A DNA stretch of 64,000 nucleotides from Streptomyces sp. Je 1-332 (GTDB lineage Bacteria > Actinomycetota > Actinomycetes > Streptomycetales > Streptomycetaceae). The notes beneath the pieces are model-generated. The model made no database searches. It saw only the letters and a program-made list of their open reading frames with translations, and was not told the origin of the DNA. The translations under genes and the position numbers were made by a program. Shown one piece after another: positions 41,565 through 49,641 of this stretch; the first letter of the stretch is position 1, and each line of letters opens with the position of its first letter. The stretch is from NCBI RefSeq assembly GCF_040730185.1, contig NZ_CP160402.1, forward strand, positions 8,060,001 through 8,124,000, read 5' to 3'.

Positions 41565-42644
41565 TCAGTCGGGCAGCCTCTGCACCATGGTGTTGCTGAA
41601 CACGAAGCGATAGCCGGCCTCGACCAGGGCCCGGTCGGCCGGCGATTCGCCCGTCCAGGAGGTGCCCTCCAGCCATGCGGTGCACAGCGCGGATCCGCCC
41701 GTGACGCGGTCCATCAGCCGCTTCGGCTCGACCACTTCACGCTCGATGTGCTCCTGCGTGAGCACCTTGCGGGCGAGGGCGTGGGAGGCGGTGTGCGGAG
41801 TGACCACATGGCCGCGCCGGTGCAGGTCGCCTATCTCGTCCCAGCTCATGGCGATGCGTTCACCGCGCGGGTTCTCCGGCACGAGCTTGATCCGGTGGGC
41901 GAGGGCGTAGTCGTACTGGGCCTCGGCGGGGGTGTCCACGAAGGCTGTGCAGACGAAGAACCAGCCGACGACCCCGGCCTCATCGCAGGCAGCCGCGGCG
42001 ACTTCGTAGTTGTCCCGATACCCCTCGTAGAAGACTGGCAGCAGCCCAGGGCGGGACTTGTGCCACACTCCCGTTCGCGAGAAGCGGTCGAGATCGGCGA
42101 CAGTGACTGTCTCGAAGTCCTCCGCGTAGCGGCGCAGTTCCGCCACCAGCTCGCCTTTCCAACTGGCCGGAGTGTTGTGGTAGTTCACCATGCGCAGGAA
42201 CTGGCCCGCACGCAGGTCGTCCGCCGTGTGCTCCGCGCTGACGCCCAACTCGGCCGACAACTCCCGACGCGAGCCGTGTGCGTGGCCCGGCGGCGGTGTC
42301 GGACTCGGAGTCGGAGTCGGAGTCGACGGTTGGGGTGGAACGCGGTGGGGCCCGAGGCTGGTATAGGCGAGGGCCTGCAGCGTACGCACCACTGTTTCTT
42401 CTTCTGTTTCTTCTTCAGCGTGCCCTTCGAGCTGATCGCGGTAGACGCAGAAGGCGTCGGCGAGTGCGGAGTCGTCGGACTGTGGGGGAGCAGGGGGTGG
42501 ATCGCTCGTTTCGGTACGCGGATCGCCGACGGGCGAAGTGGAACGCAAGGAGACGAACATCGGCACGCCCCGGCGTCGGTTCACCAGGTCCTGACTGGCC
42601 TCCAGGGCGTGGCGTGGACTGACCGAGGAGAGATGGTGCGGCAA
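41565..42644 (-). CDS. NodB-fold polysaccharide-deacetylase-like protein (fused form)
   Basis: A 359-residue paralogue of the two genes at 40410-41440. Residues 1-110 match the small protein; a Pro/Thr-rich linker ('STPTPTPSPTPPPG') follows; residues 140-359 match the NodB-fold protein. Motif 1 again reads VFYEG ('LLPVFYEGYRDNYEVA') and motif 2 is 'TPHTASHA'. It starts with TTG at 42644, with GAGGAG five bases upstream; an internal Met (MFVSLR) is possible. No signal peptide is visible. A GAGC-type operator lies about 90 bp upstream, linking it to the sugar regulon. Confidence 0.78.
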   Translation of the reverse strand: MPHHLSSVSPRHALEASQDLVNRRRGVPMFVSLRSTSPVGDPRTETSDPPPAPPQSDDSALADAFCVYRDQLEGHAEEETEEETVVRTLQALAYTSLGPHRVPPQPSTPTPTPSPTPPPGHAHGSRRELSAELGVSAEHTADDLRAGQFLRMVNYHNTPASWKGELVAELRRYAEDFETVTVADLDRFSRTGVWHKSRPGLLPVFYEGYRDNYEVAAAACDEAGVVGWFFVCTAFVDTPAEAQYDYALAHRIKLVPENPRGERIAMSWDEIGDLHRRGHVVTPHTASHALARKVLTQEHIEREVVEPKRLMDRVTGGSALCTAWLEGTSWTGESPADRALVEAGYRFVFSNTMVQRLPD

Positions 42645-42730
42645 GGAAACTCCTCAATGCCGTGATCAACTGACGCTGCCACTGTGCTGGTTCGCGCGAC
42701 TGGCGGCAACGATGCGCACGCCTTGACTGA

Positions 42731-42746
42731 AATTGCTCACTTGAGC
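42731..42746. promoter_or_regulatory. GAGC-type operator upstream of the fused deacetylase-like gene
   Basis: AATTGCTCACT (42731-42741) is the exact reverse complement of AGTGAGCAATT at 34284-34294. It overlaps a palindrome GCTCACTTGAGC (42735-42746). Confidence 0.6.
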
Positions 42747-42771
42747 GTGGCGGCCGCTTCGCGATCAGCGA

Positions 42772-43254
42772 TCAGCGAGCAAGAGCGCGGAGCAGCCGCA
42801 CGTATCGACCCCGTCGGGCAGAGCGCGCGACCGCTCCCGTGCAGGCGAGTTCGGCGCGGTCCAGGCTGTCCTCCAGGAGCGCGTCGTGGAGTGGCCGCCA
42901 GACCGGCGGCCAGGTGAGCCGGGCCGGGCCGCGAGCGTTCATGGCGAGGGTGTGGCGCAGCAGTGTGTGCTCCTCGTCGACGGCCAGGACGGCGTACTCG
43001 TGGAAGCCGTGAAAGCCGCGTGGCCCGCTGAAGGTGAACCGCACCCACGTGGAGGGGACGTAGGTGGCGACGGTGTACCTGACAGGGCCGTGGCCACCTA
43101 CCGCCCCGGCGGCCAACGGGCGGTCGAACTCCATGGGGGGCCATTCCTCACGCGGCCACAGCGCGTCCTCGGATCCGGCCAGGGTGTCGATCAGCGCACC
43201 CACCTCGCTCTCCGTCGCGGCCAACAGGCGCTCGTGAACGTTGTAGATGCCCAT
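42772..43254 (-). CDS. SRPBCC-like (START-fold) small protein
   Basis: A 160-residue protein. 'MGIYNVHERLLAATESEVGAL' at the start, 'WVRFTFSGPRGFHGFHEYAV' in the middle and a C-terminal helix ('PVWRPLHDALLEDSLDRAE') fit the SRPBCC lipid- or ligand-binding fold. No catalytic residues can be named. It is divergent from a TetR gene, with a palindrome between them that could control both. Confidence 0.65.
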   Translation of the reverse strand: MGIYNVHERLLAATESEVGALIDTLAGSEDALWPREEWPPMEFDRPLAAGAVGGHGPVRYTVATYVPSTWVRFTFSGPRGFHGFHEYAVLAVDEEHTLLRHTLAMNARGPARLTWPPVWRPLHDALLEDSLDRAELACTGAVARSARRGRYVRLLRALAR

Positions 43255-43287
43255 TTGGTCTCCCGGGGCTCGTTATGGAGAGCATTA

Positions 43288-43303
43288 TAGAGAGGAGTCT
43301 CTA
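43288..43303. promoter_or_regulatory. Inverted repeat between the SRPBCC-like and TetR genes
   Basis: TAGAGA-GGAG-TCTCTA in the short 75-bp divergent gap, a plausible operator for the adjacent TetR regulator. Confidence 0.55.
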
Positions 43304-43329
43304 ATACGTTTGAGAATACCCTCTGGGTC

Positions 43330-43941
43330 ATGGCAAGACCACCCCGATTCGACGTGCACCAGCTCCTCGACGCCGCCGTGCGGCGGGCCGCCGCCGCAGG
43401 GCCGACCGGCGTCACCATGTCCGCCGTGGCCAAGGAGGTAGGAGCCCCGAGCGGTTCGGTGTACCACCGGTTCGACGGACGGACGGCTCTGCTGGCGGAG
43501 GTGTGGCTGCGGACGGTCGAGAGGTTCCAGGAGGGGTACCTCGCGACACTCGAAGCAGACGCCGACGTGCAGCGGGCCGGGGCGGCGGCAGCCCGCCAGG
43601 TCGTCGCCTGGGCCCGGGCCAACCCAGAGGAAGCCGCTCTGCTCCTCTACGGCGCCGAGGACTTCGGGCGCCCGGACTGGCCCGAGGAACTCATCCGGCG
43701 CGCGGACCGCGGCAACCAGCGCGTCTACACCGCACTCGCATCCGTCGCCGCAGCTCTGGGCGCAGAGGACCCCCAGGCCACGGAAGGCGTCATGCTCGCC
43801 CTGGTCGACCTGCCCCTGGCGCTGGTACGCCGCCACCTGCGCGCCGGCAAGCCCCTCCCCGCCCATGCCGAGGATCTGGCCGAGGAATCCGCCACCGCGC
43901 TGCTCAGCATGGCTTCTGCGACGTCGGCCGCCACCGGCTGA
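43330..43941 (+). CDS. TetR family transcriptional regulator
   Basis: A 203-residue TetR protein with the HTH 'AVAKEVGAPSGSVYHRFDG' in the first 50 residues and a helical C-terminal domain ending 'EDLAEESATALLSMA'. It is divergent from the SRPBCC-like gene, which is its likely target together with itself. Confidence 0.9.
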   Translation: MARPPRFDVHQLLDAAVRRAAAAGPTGVTMSAVAKEVGAPSGSVYHRFDGRTALLAEVWLRTVERFQEGYLATLEADADVQRAGAAAARQVVAWARANPEEAALLLYGAEDFGRPDWPEELIRRADRGNQRVYTALASVAAALGAEDPQATEGVMLALVDLPLALVRRHLRAGKPLPAHAEDLAEESATALLSMASATSAATG

Positions 43942-44001
43942 GGGGTTGCCGACGCTGTCGGCGTCCGGCTGTTGTCAGTGCCTGCTGGCAGGATCACCGC
44001 C

Positions 44002-44436
44002 ATGAAACCGTTGCTTATCACCGACATCGAACGAGCCGTTCGCAGCAGTTGGAGTGCCGAGACGTGCACGCCTGAGTTCCGGTCGGACTGGTCCGAGGAC
44101 AACCCGGCCCGGGATCAGTGCGGGGTGACCGCCATGGTGCTCAACGACCTGCTGGGAGGCGAGTTGATCCGGGGAGAGGTCCACGTGGACGGAGAGCGTG
44201 TGGACTACCACTGGTGGAACCGTCTGGGCATGGGCATCGAGATCGACCTCACGCGCGAGCAGTTTCGTCCGGAGGAGATCGTCACCGGAGGCGTCGTGAT
44301 TCCCCGCCCGCCCGTGACCGAATGGCGCAGGCTCCGACAGGAGTACGAGCTGCTCCGCGACCGCGTCCTGGAGAAGCTCGATCGGCAGCAGGCGACGGCC
44401 TCTGTGGCTGCGCCCGGGGCTGACCAGCCGGCCTGA
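44002..44436 (+). CDS. YunG family protein
   Basis: A 144-residue protein from the ATG at 44002. 'SEDNPARDQCGVTAMVLNDL' followed by 'GGELIRGEVHVDGERVDYHWWN' and 'GIEIDLTREQF' is the YunG signature known from Bacillus. The conserved Cys, His and Asp would suit a papain-like or transglutaminase-like fold, but the function is unknown. It stands alone. Confidence 0.82.
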   Translation: MKPLLITDIERAVRSSWSAETCTPEFRSDWSEDNPARDQCGVTAMVLNDLLGGELIRGEVHVDGERVDYHWWNRLGMGIEIDLTREQFRPEEIVTGGVVIPRPPVTEWRRLRQEYELLRDRVLEKLDRQQATASVAAPGADQPA

Positions 44437-44488
44437 ACCTCCAGAAGGGGGCGTTGGCACGACCGTGACCGCCCGAGGGCGAGCAAAA

Positions 44489-45295
44489 TCACTGTCCAGG
44501 AGCGAGGTCGTCGGAGTGTCCGGCGTCGAGTCGCGGCCACTGGGCGACGGGCCGTCCGCCCGACTCCTCCGACACCGGCCGCCACGTGGGTGAGCCGCTG
44601 TGGGTCCTCATGGAGCAGTGTTGTGGCCAGCCGGGCGGTGAGTCCTCCCAAGGCTCCTGACGTCCGTAGACGGCGAGGTCCATGAGCGCGTAGCTGTAGT
44701 CCATCGCCTCCACGCCGCGGCGGTTCGTCCAGTAGGTCTCGAAGACGCGGTCACCGTCCCGGAGGTAGCACACGAGGTGGAACAACCCTTGCTCGCGGCC
44801 GACGAGGAGCGCATCGAGGGAGGGCTGCGCCGAGTACCACGGCATGGTCCAGCCCATGAAGTCCCGGTAGCGCAGGCTCTCGTCGTACGAGACCTGCGGG
44901 TCGCCGGGGCCGAACGCGGTGTTGCGCCCCTGGCTGAAGACGGCGTAGGTGATGTCACGGGAGTGCAGGTAGGACAGCTCGGCGACCTGGCTGAGGAACA
45001 GCGTGCACCCTTCGCACTGCTCCGGCGCGGGCCGGGTGGGCCACCACATGAAGTAGTAGGCGGCGAGCTCTCGGCGGCCTTCGAACGCGTCGCGCAGGGT
45101 GAGTGGACCGTTCGGTCCGATCAGCTCGAGCCCGGGGTCGACCTCGACCATGGGGAGGCGCCGACGGGTCGCGGCGATCGCGTCGCCTTCCCGGGTGTGC
45201 GCTTTCTCCCGGGCCCGCAGGTTGTCGAGTTCGGCCTGAAAGGTGGCGCGGTCGACGACCGCCGGTTTGCCGAGGATGGCTGATTCATCCGTCAT
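44489..45295 (-). CDS. DUF899 family thioredoxin-like protein
   Basis: A 268-residue DUF899 protein. Characteristic stretches are 'RREKAHTREGDAIAATRR' type sequence near residue 30, 'AAYYFMWWPTRPAPEQCEGC', with the two cysteines of the thioredoxin-like site, and 'FSQGRNTAF' and 'MGWTMPWYSAQ'. The family has a thioredoxin fold but no settled function. Convergent with the YunG gene and divergent from the carbamoyltransferase gene. Confidence 0.88.
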   Translation of the reverse strand: MTDESAILGKPAVVDRATFQAELDNLRAREKAHTREGDAIAATRRRLPMVEVDPGLELIGPNGPLTLRDAFEGRRELAAYYFMWWPTRPAPEQCEGCTLFLSQVAELSYLHSRDITYAVFSQGRNTAFGPGDPQVSYDESLRYRDFMGWTMPWYSAQPSLDALLVGREQGLFHLVCYLRDGDRVFETYWTNRRGVEAMDYSYALMDLAVYGRQEPWEDSPPGWPQHCSMRTHSGSPTWRPVSEESGGRPVAQWPRLDAGHSDDLAPGQ

Positions 45296-45562
45296 GGCTG
45301 CTTCTCTCCTTCACCCGCTGATTCACCGCTGCATCCCTTGGAACTCAACTAGAACTCAACGACGGTCGCCGGCGGCACGCAACGGTGCCGCGGCGTGGCG
45401 CGCGTGTGGCACCCCAGCGACCGGTCGGCTCCTCCGGTGCTGCCGGTGCGGATGAGGACCCCGGAAGGTTCATCCGATCGGACGGGTGAGGGTGCCCGCT
45501 CTTTCGTCCGGGTACAGGCTCGGGCTGTGCCGCCTGGTGGAAACCTGAATCGGAGACGTGCC

Positions 45563-46564
45563 ATGCCCCCTCCTCCCCCTCCTCCCGCACCTTCCGTCAC
45601 CGACTCGCCGCTCACGCGAGGCAAGATTCCGGATCATCTGCTGCGGGTCAGCGACCTGGACCCGGGGGTCCTGCCGACTCTGCTCGATCTGGCGGACGAC
45701 ATGAAGCGCGAGCCGCTGGGCTGGCTCGACAGCCTTCGTGGCGCAACGGTCGGGTGTGTCTTCGAGAAGCCGTCCACACGTACGCGGGTGTCGCTGGCCA
45801 CAGCCGCTCAACGACTCGGCATGGCCGCCATCGTGCTGAACCGGGACGAGCTTCAGCTCGGCCACGGGGAGACCGTCGCCGACACCGCCCGCGTCCTGTC
45901 CTCCTACCTCGACGCCATCACGGTGCGCACGTACGAGCACTCCACGGTGGAGGAGGTGGCTGAATCCTCCTCGGTCCCGGTCATCAACGCCCTGACCAAC
46001 AGCCACCACCCCTGCCAGTCCCTGGCTGATCTGATGGCTCTGCGCGAGCACTTCGGGACACTTGCCGGATTGAGGGCCGCCTTCATCGGAGACGGGAAGA
46101 GCAACACCTGCAATTCCTTCCTGTCCGCATGCGCCGCCTCAGGCATGCACCTGGTCATCGCCAGCCCTCCCGGCTACGAGACCGACGCGGACCTCCTGGA
46201 GGAGGCCCGGCAGACGGCGGACCAGACTGGCGGGTCCGTCTCTGTCACCACAGAGCCCGAAGAGGCCGTCCGCGACGCGCAGGCTCTCTACGCCGAAGTG
46301 TGGGTGGCCATGGACCAGCACGACCAGGCCGCGGAGCGCACGACACATCTGGCGCGGTACCGGGTCGATGACCTGCTTCTGTCCCAGGCGCCCCAGGACG
46401 CGATGGTCCTGCACTGCCTGCCCGCCGTACGTGGGCAGGAGATCACCTCGGACATCCTCGACGGCCCACGCTGCCTGGCCTGGCAGCAGGCAGCGAACCG
46501 ACTCCCCACCGCCCAGGCCGTACTGCACACCCTGATCACCACGTCTCAGCAGCGGGCCGGCTGA
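45563..46564 (+). CDS. argF: Ornithine carbamoyltransferase
   Basis: A 333-residue carbamoyltransferase. The carbamoyl-phosphate site is 'FEKPSTRTRVSL', then 'HPCQSLADLMAL' and the ornithine-side 'MVLHCLPAVRGQEI'. The ATG at 45563 has CGGAGA six bases upstream. The N-terminus has a run of seven prolines. The enzyme makes citrulline from ornithine in arginine synthesis. No other arg genes are near, so this may be a second copy; an ornithine-like alternative substrate is possible since the SMG loop is not clearly visible. Confidence 0.88.
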   Translation: MPPPPPPPAPSVTDSPLTRGKIPDHLLRVSDLDPGVLPTLLDLADDMKREPLGWLDSLRGATVGCVFEKPSTRTRVSLATAAQRLGMAAIVLNRDELQLGHGETVADTARVLSSYLDAITVRTYEHSTVEEVAESSSVPVINALTNSHHPCQSLADLMALREHFGTLAGLRAAFIGDGKSNTCNSFLSACAASGMHLVIASPPGYETDADLLEEARQTADQTGGSVSVTTEPEEAVRDAQALYAEVWVAMDQHDQAAERTTHLARYRVDDLLLSQAPQDAMVLHCLPAVRGQEITSDILDGPRCLAWQQAANRLPTAQAVLHTLITTSQQRAG

Positions 46565-46622
46565 AGACAGCCGCCGAGTGGGGGAGCGCCAGTGCGAGAG
46601 CACGGTTAAAGGGAACCCGCGG

Positions 46623-47519
46623 TCAAACGCCCGTCAGGACACGATCAAGGGCCGCCCGGCCCGCAGGGCCCCAGCGCGGCTTGCCACCCGGAAGGCCTCG
46701 ATCTCCGTTCTGCCCCATGAGCATCAGGAACAGGCTCTTCGTGGCGGCGAGCCCGCGGGCGCGCCGGATCGCCGCTTCGTCTGCGTGCGCGTACGTGTCG
46801 AAGAACCGTGGGGCTGTGCCTTCGGGTAGCAGCACCCATGCGGCTGCGAGGTCCCAGGCCGGGTCGCCGGCGAACATGGCACCGAAGTCGACGATGCCCG
46901 AGAGCGTTCCGTCAGAGACGACGACGTTCGCGGGATGGAGGTCGCCGTGCACCCAGACCGGCGGACCCTCCCACTCGGGGGCCGCGACGGCGTCGTCCCA
47001 GACAGCCCGGACGTCGGCAGCGATGTCGTCGGGCGCGACAGCCTGGAAGAAGTTCTCGAAGCCGCGCGTGCAGTGTTTGGGGTGAGCGCCGAAGTCCGTG
47101 CTGCTCGGCGCCTCGGCGGGTGCCTCCACGTGGAGTGCCCTGAGGAAGCGCGCCAGTGTGTCGGCCGCGTGGCCGCTGCGGCTGATCGAGGCATGGTCCA
47201 GCGGCTCGCCGGGGACCCACGTCATCACGGTCCAGTGCTTGGGGAAGAGCTCGGACGGTGCACCGAACCGCACGGGGTTCGGGACGGGGAGCGGCAGGCG
47301 CGGGGCCAGCACGGGCAGCCACTGCCGTTCCTTGAGCTGGAGCTCCGGAGTGGGGTCCATGCGCTGCATGCGCACGGCCAACTCGTCACCGAGGCGCCAC
47401 ATTTGGTTCCCCCAGCCGCCCGCGACCTCGCGGATGGCCAGCCCTGCGAGGTCTGGATGCTGTTCCCGTAGCAGGTCGCGGACCAGGTCTGCGGTGATCT
47501 CGATCTCGGAGTCGGTCAT
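46623..47519 (-). CDS. Aminoglycoside phosphotransferase (APH) family kinase
   Basis: A 298-residue APH-fold kinase. The Brenner motif 'VWVHGDLHPANVVV' holds the catalytic Asp; 'GIVDFGAMFAGDPAWDLAAA' holds the metal-binding Asp. 'NQMWRLGDELAVRM' is the nucleotide-binding lobe. The family includes antibiotic-resistance kinases and others acting on choline, homoserine or macrolides; the substrate cannot be told. Confidence 0.9.
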   Translation of the reverse strand: MTDSEIEITADLVRDLLREQHPDLAGLAIREVAGGWGNQMWRLGDELAVRMQRMDPTPELQLKERQWLPVLAPRLPLPVPNPVRFGAPSELFPKHWTVMTWVPGEPLDHASISRSGHAADTLARFLRALHVEAPAEAPSSTDFGAHPKHCTRGFENFFQAVAPDDIAADVRAVWDDAVAAPEWEGPPVWVHGDLHPANVVVSDGTLSGIVDFGAMFAGDPAWDLAAAWVLLPEGTAPRFFDTYAHADEAAIRRARGLAATKSLFLMLMGQNGDRGLPGGKPRWGPAGRAALDRVLTGV

Positions 47520-47630
47520 GCGAAGCCACAGTACTGAGGCGGCAGACGGAGCGGGCGCCGGGCGTGGGGCGGGGCATGGCGCGGGGTGAGGGTCTTGCGC
47601 TCAACCCAGAAGCTGCGAAGCCCAGTTCCG

Positions 47631-48581
47631 TCAGTTCTGGCCGAAGGTGCGTCGGTAGGCGCCGGGTGTGGTGCCGAGGTGTGCTCGGAAACGGCGGCGC
47701 AGATTGACTGCCGAAGTGAGTCCGACGCGGTTGGCGATGGCTTCGACCGGCAGGTCGGTCTGTTCCAGCAAGACACGTGCCCCGTCGAGGCGTTGACCGA
47801 GCAGCCACTGTCCCGGGCTGGTGCCGAGTTGTTCGGTGAACCGCCGAGCAAGGGTCCGGCTGGAAAGCCCGGCCTGTTCGGCGAGCCGGTCGAGGGTCAG
47901 TCGGGTGTCGAGTCGGGAGGCTGCCCACTCCAGTAGGGGTGCCAATGACTCGTCCGCCCTGGCCGGCGTGGGCTGTGCGGCGTACTGGAGTTGGCTGCCC
48001 TCCCGGTGTGGCGGCAGGACCATGTTTCTGGCGATCTGAGTGGCGTAAGCAGAGCCGTGGTCAGAACGGACCAGGTGCAGGCACAGGTCGATACCCGCAC
48101 CGGTTCCGGCACTGGTGGCCACGTCTCCGTGGTCCACGAAGAGCACATCCTGGTCGACGCGCACCCTGGGGAAGGCGGCGGCGAGCCGAGCGGTGTCTCG
48201 CCAGTGGGTGGTGGCGCGGCGGCCGTCGAGCAGTCCGGCCTGGGCGAGGACGAAGGCGCCCGTGCAGATGGCGACGATCCTCGCACCGCGCCGGTGGGCG
48301 GCCCGCAGCGCCGCGGTGACGGCCGGTGATGCGGCGGCGCCGGCCGGTTGCCAGCCGGGGACGACTACGGTGTCCGCTTGCTCCAAGGCCTCCAGCGCGG
48401 CGTCGACGACCATCGCGTAACCGGCGGTGGTCGGCAGCGGGCCGGGGTGCTCGGCGCAGATCCCGAAGCTGTAGCGAGGCGGCCCTTCCTGCGGGGCGGT
48501 GCCGAAGACCTCGGTGACGCAGGAGAGTTCGAAGGGCGACTGAGGAGGATTGAGCAGGGCCACCACCCGATGAGGACGCAT
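47631..48581 (-). CDS. GlxA-type regulator (DJ-1/PfpI domain plus AraC HTH)
   Basis: A 316-residue regulator. Residues 1-180 form a DJ-1/PfpI-like domain ('RIVAICTGAFVLAQAGLLDG' around the nucleophile-elbow Cys). Residues 210-316 form the AraC domain with two HTHs ('LAEQAGLSSRTLARRFTEQ' and 'AIANRVGLTSAVNLRRRFR'). It is divergent, with a 70-bp gap, from an alpha/beta hydrolase gene that it may control. Confidence 0.92.
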   Translation of the reverse strand: MRPHRVVALLNPPQSPFELSCVTEVFGTAPQEGPPRYSFGICAEHPGPLPTTAGYAMVVDAALEALEQADTVVVPGWQPAGAAASPAVTAALRAAHRRGARIVAICTGAFVLAQAGLLDGRRATTHWRDTARLAAAFPRVRVDQDVLFVDHGDVATSAGTGAGIDLCLHLVRSDHGSAYATQIARNMVLPPHREGSQLQYAAQPTPARADESLAPLLEWAASRLDTRLTLDRLAEQAGLSSRTLARRFTEQLGTSPGQWLLGQRLDGARVLLEQTDLPVEAIANRVGLTSAVNLRRRFRAHLGTTPGAYRRTFGQN

Positions 48582-48651
48582 GGCAAGAATGTACCCCTAG
48601 GTGTCTTTCTCGACACTCGGCCGGACAGCCCACACGGGACACAGTGGCCCA

Positions 48652-49536
48652 ATGAGCGAAACCACTGGAACCACCGAAACCAGCGAGCCCTCCGAATCAA
48701 CCGTGGTGAGGACCGCAGTCCAGGTGGACGGCGACCCAGCCAGCTACTTGACCGCAGGGCGGCAGGACGCCCCGCCCGTGCTGATGCTGCACGGAACGTA
48801 CTGGAGCCGTGTCTGGCTCCCCGTACTCGGCCACCTCGCCGAAGCAGGGCTGCGGCCCCTCGCCGTCGACCTCCCCGGGCTTGGACGCTCAGGAGGCCGC
48901 CTCACGCCGGAAACGGCCACGGTTCCGGCCCTCGCCGACTGGGTGACGCGATTCGCCGCCGCGCTGAACCTCTCCGGCCCCATCGCCGTGGCAGGACATG
49001 ACATCGGCGGCGCCATCGCCCAGCACCTCCTCGCCCACAAGGAGCTCGACGTGTCCCGGTTGGCCTTGGTGAACTCGGTCCTCTACGACTCCTGGCCCGC
49101 GCCCCACGTGGCCCAATTCCGGGACGGGGGCGCGGAAGAGGGCGTACGCGCCGCCCGTCGGCAGGCGATCACGAGAGTCCTGGCCGGTGTCGCCACTGAG
49201 CCGTTGATCACGGACTACTTGGACCCGTGGACGGACGAACGAGTGCGCCGTTCCTGGATGGCTTTGGCCGCCGCCGCCGACAACCGATACACGCTCGACC
49301 TCGTTCCCGCCCTGAAGCGGTCCACGACGCCCAAGCTGTTGATCTGGGGGGAAGACGACCTCCACGAAACAGTGCAATACGCCGAACAGTTCGCCTCAGA
49401 GATGCCCGGCACGACGCTCATCCGCATCCCAGATGCGGACCACATCCCCACAGAGAACGCCCCTGCCCAAATCGGCCACGAACTCGCCAACTTCTTCGCG
49501 ACGCCGATGCCGACGCCGACGCCTTCGGACTCGTAA
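48652..49536 (+). CDS. Alpha/beta hydrolase, epoxide-hydrolase/dehalogenase-like
   Basis: A 294-residue hydrolase. The nucleophile elbow 'AVAGHDIGGAIAQ' has Asp, not Ser, as in epoxide hydrolases and haloalkane dehalogenases. The oxyanion motif is 'LMLHGTYWS', and 'DADHIPTENAP' gives the catalytic His. The ATG at 48652 was chosen over 48601 because conservation begins after it. The C-terminus has a short TPTPTP tail. Confidence 0.85.
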   Translation: MSETTGTTETSEPSESTVVRTAVQVDGDPASYLTAGRQDAPPVLMLHGTYWSRVWLPVLGHLAEAGLRPLAVDLPGLGRSGGRLTPETATVPALADWVTRFAAALNLSGPIAVAGHDIGGAIAQHLLAHKELDVSRLALVNSVLYDSWPAPHVAQFRDGGAEEGVRAARRQAITRVLAGVATEPLITDYLDPWTDERVRRSWMALAAAADNRYTLDLVPALKRSTTPKLLIWGEDDLHETVQYAEQFASEMPGTTLIRIPDADHIPTENAPAQIGHELANFFATPMPTPTPSDS

Positions 49537-49641
49537 TGCGATCACGAGCTCGCCCTTTCGAGGCTGCGACTGCGGCGAGCCAACGCCGAATACGACGGCC
49601 GAGCGAACCGGGACCCGGACGAGTCGGGGCGGTCGGCAGCT

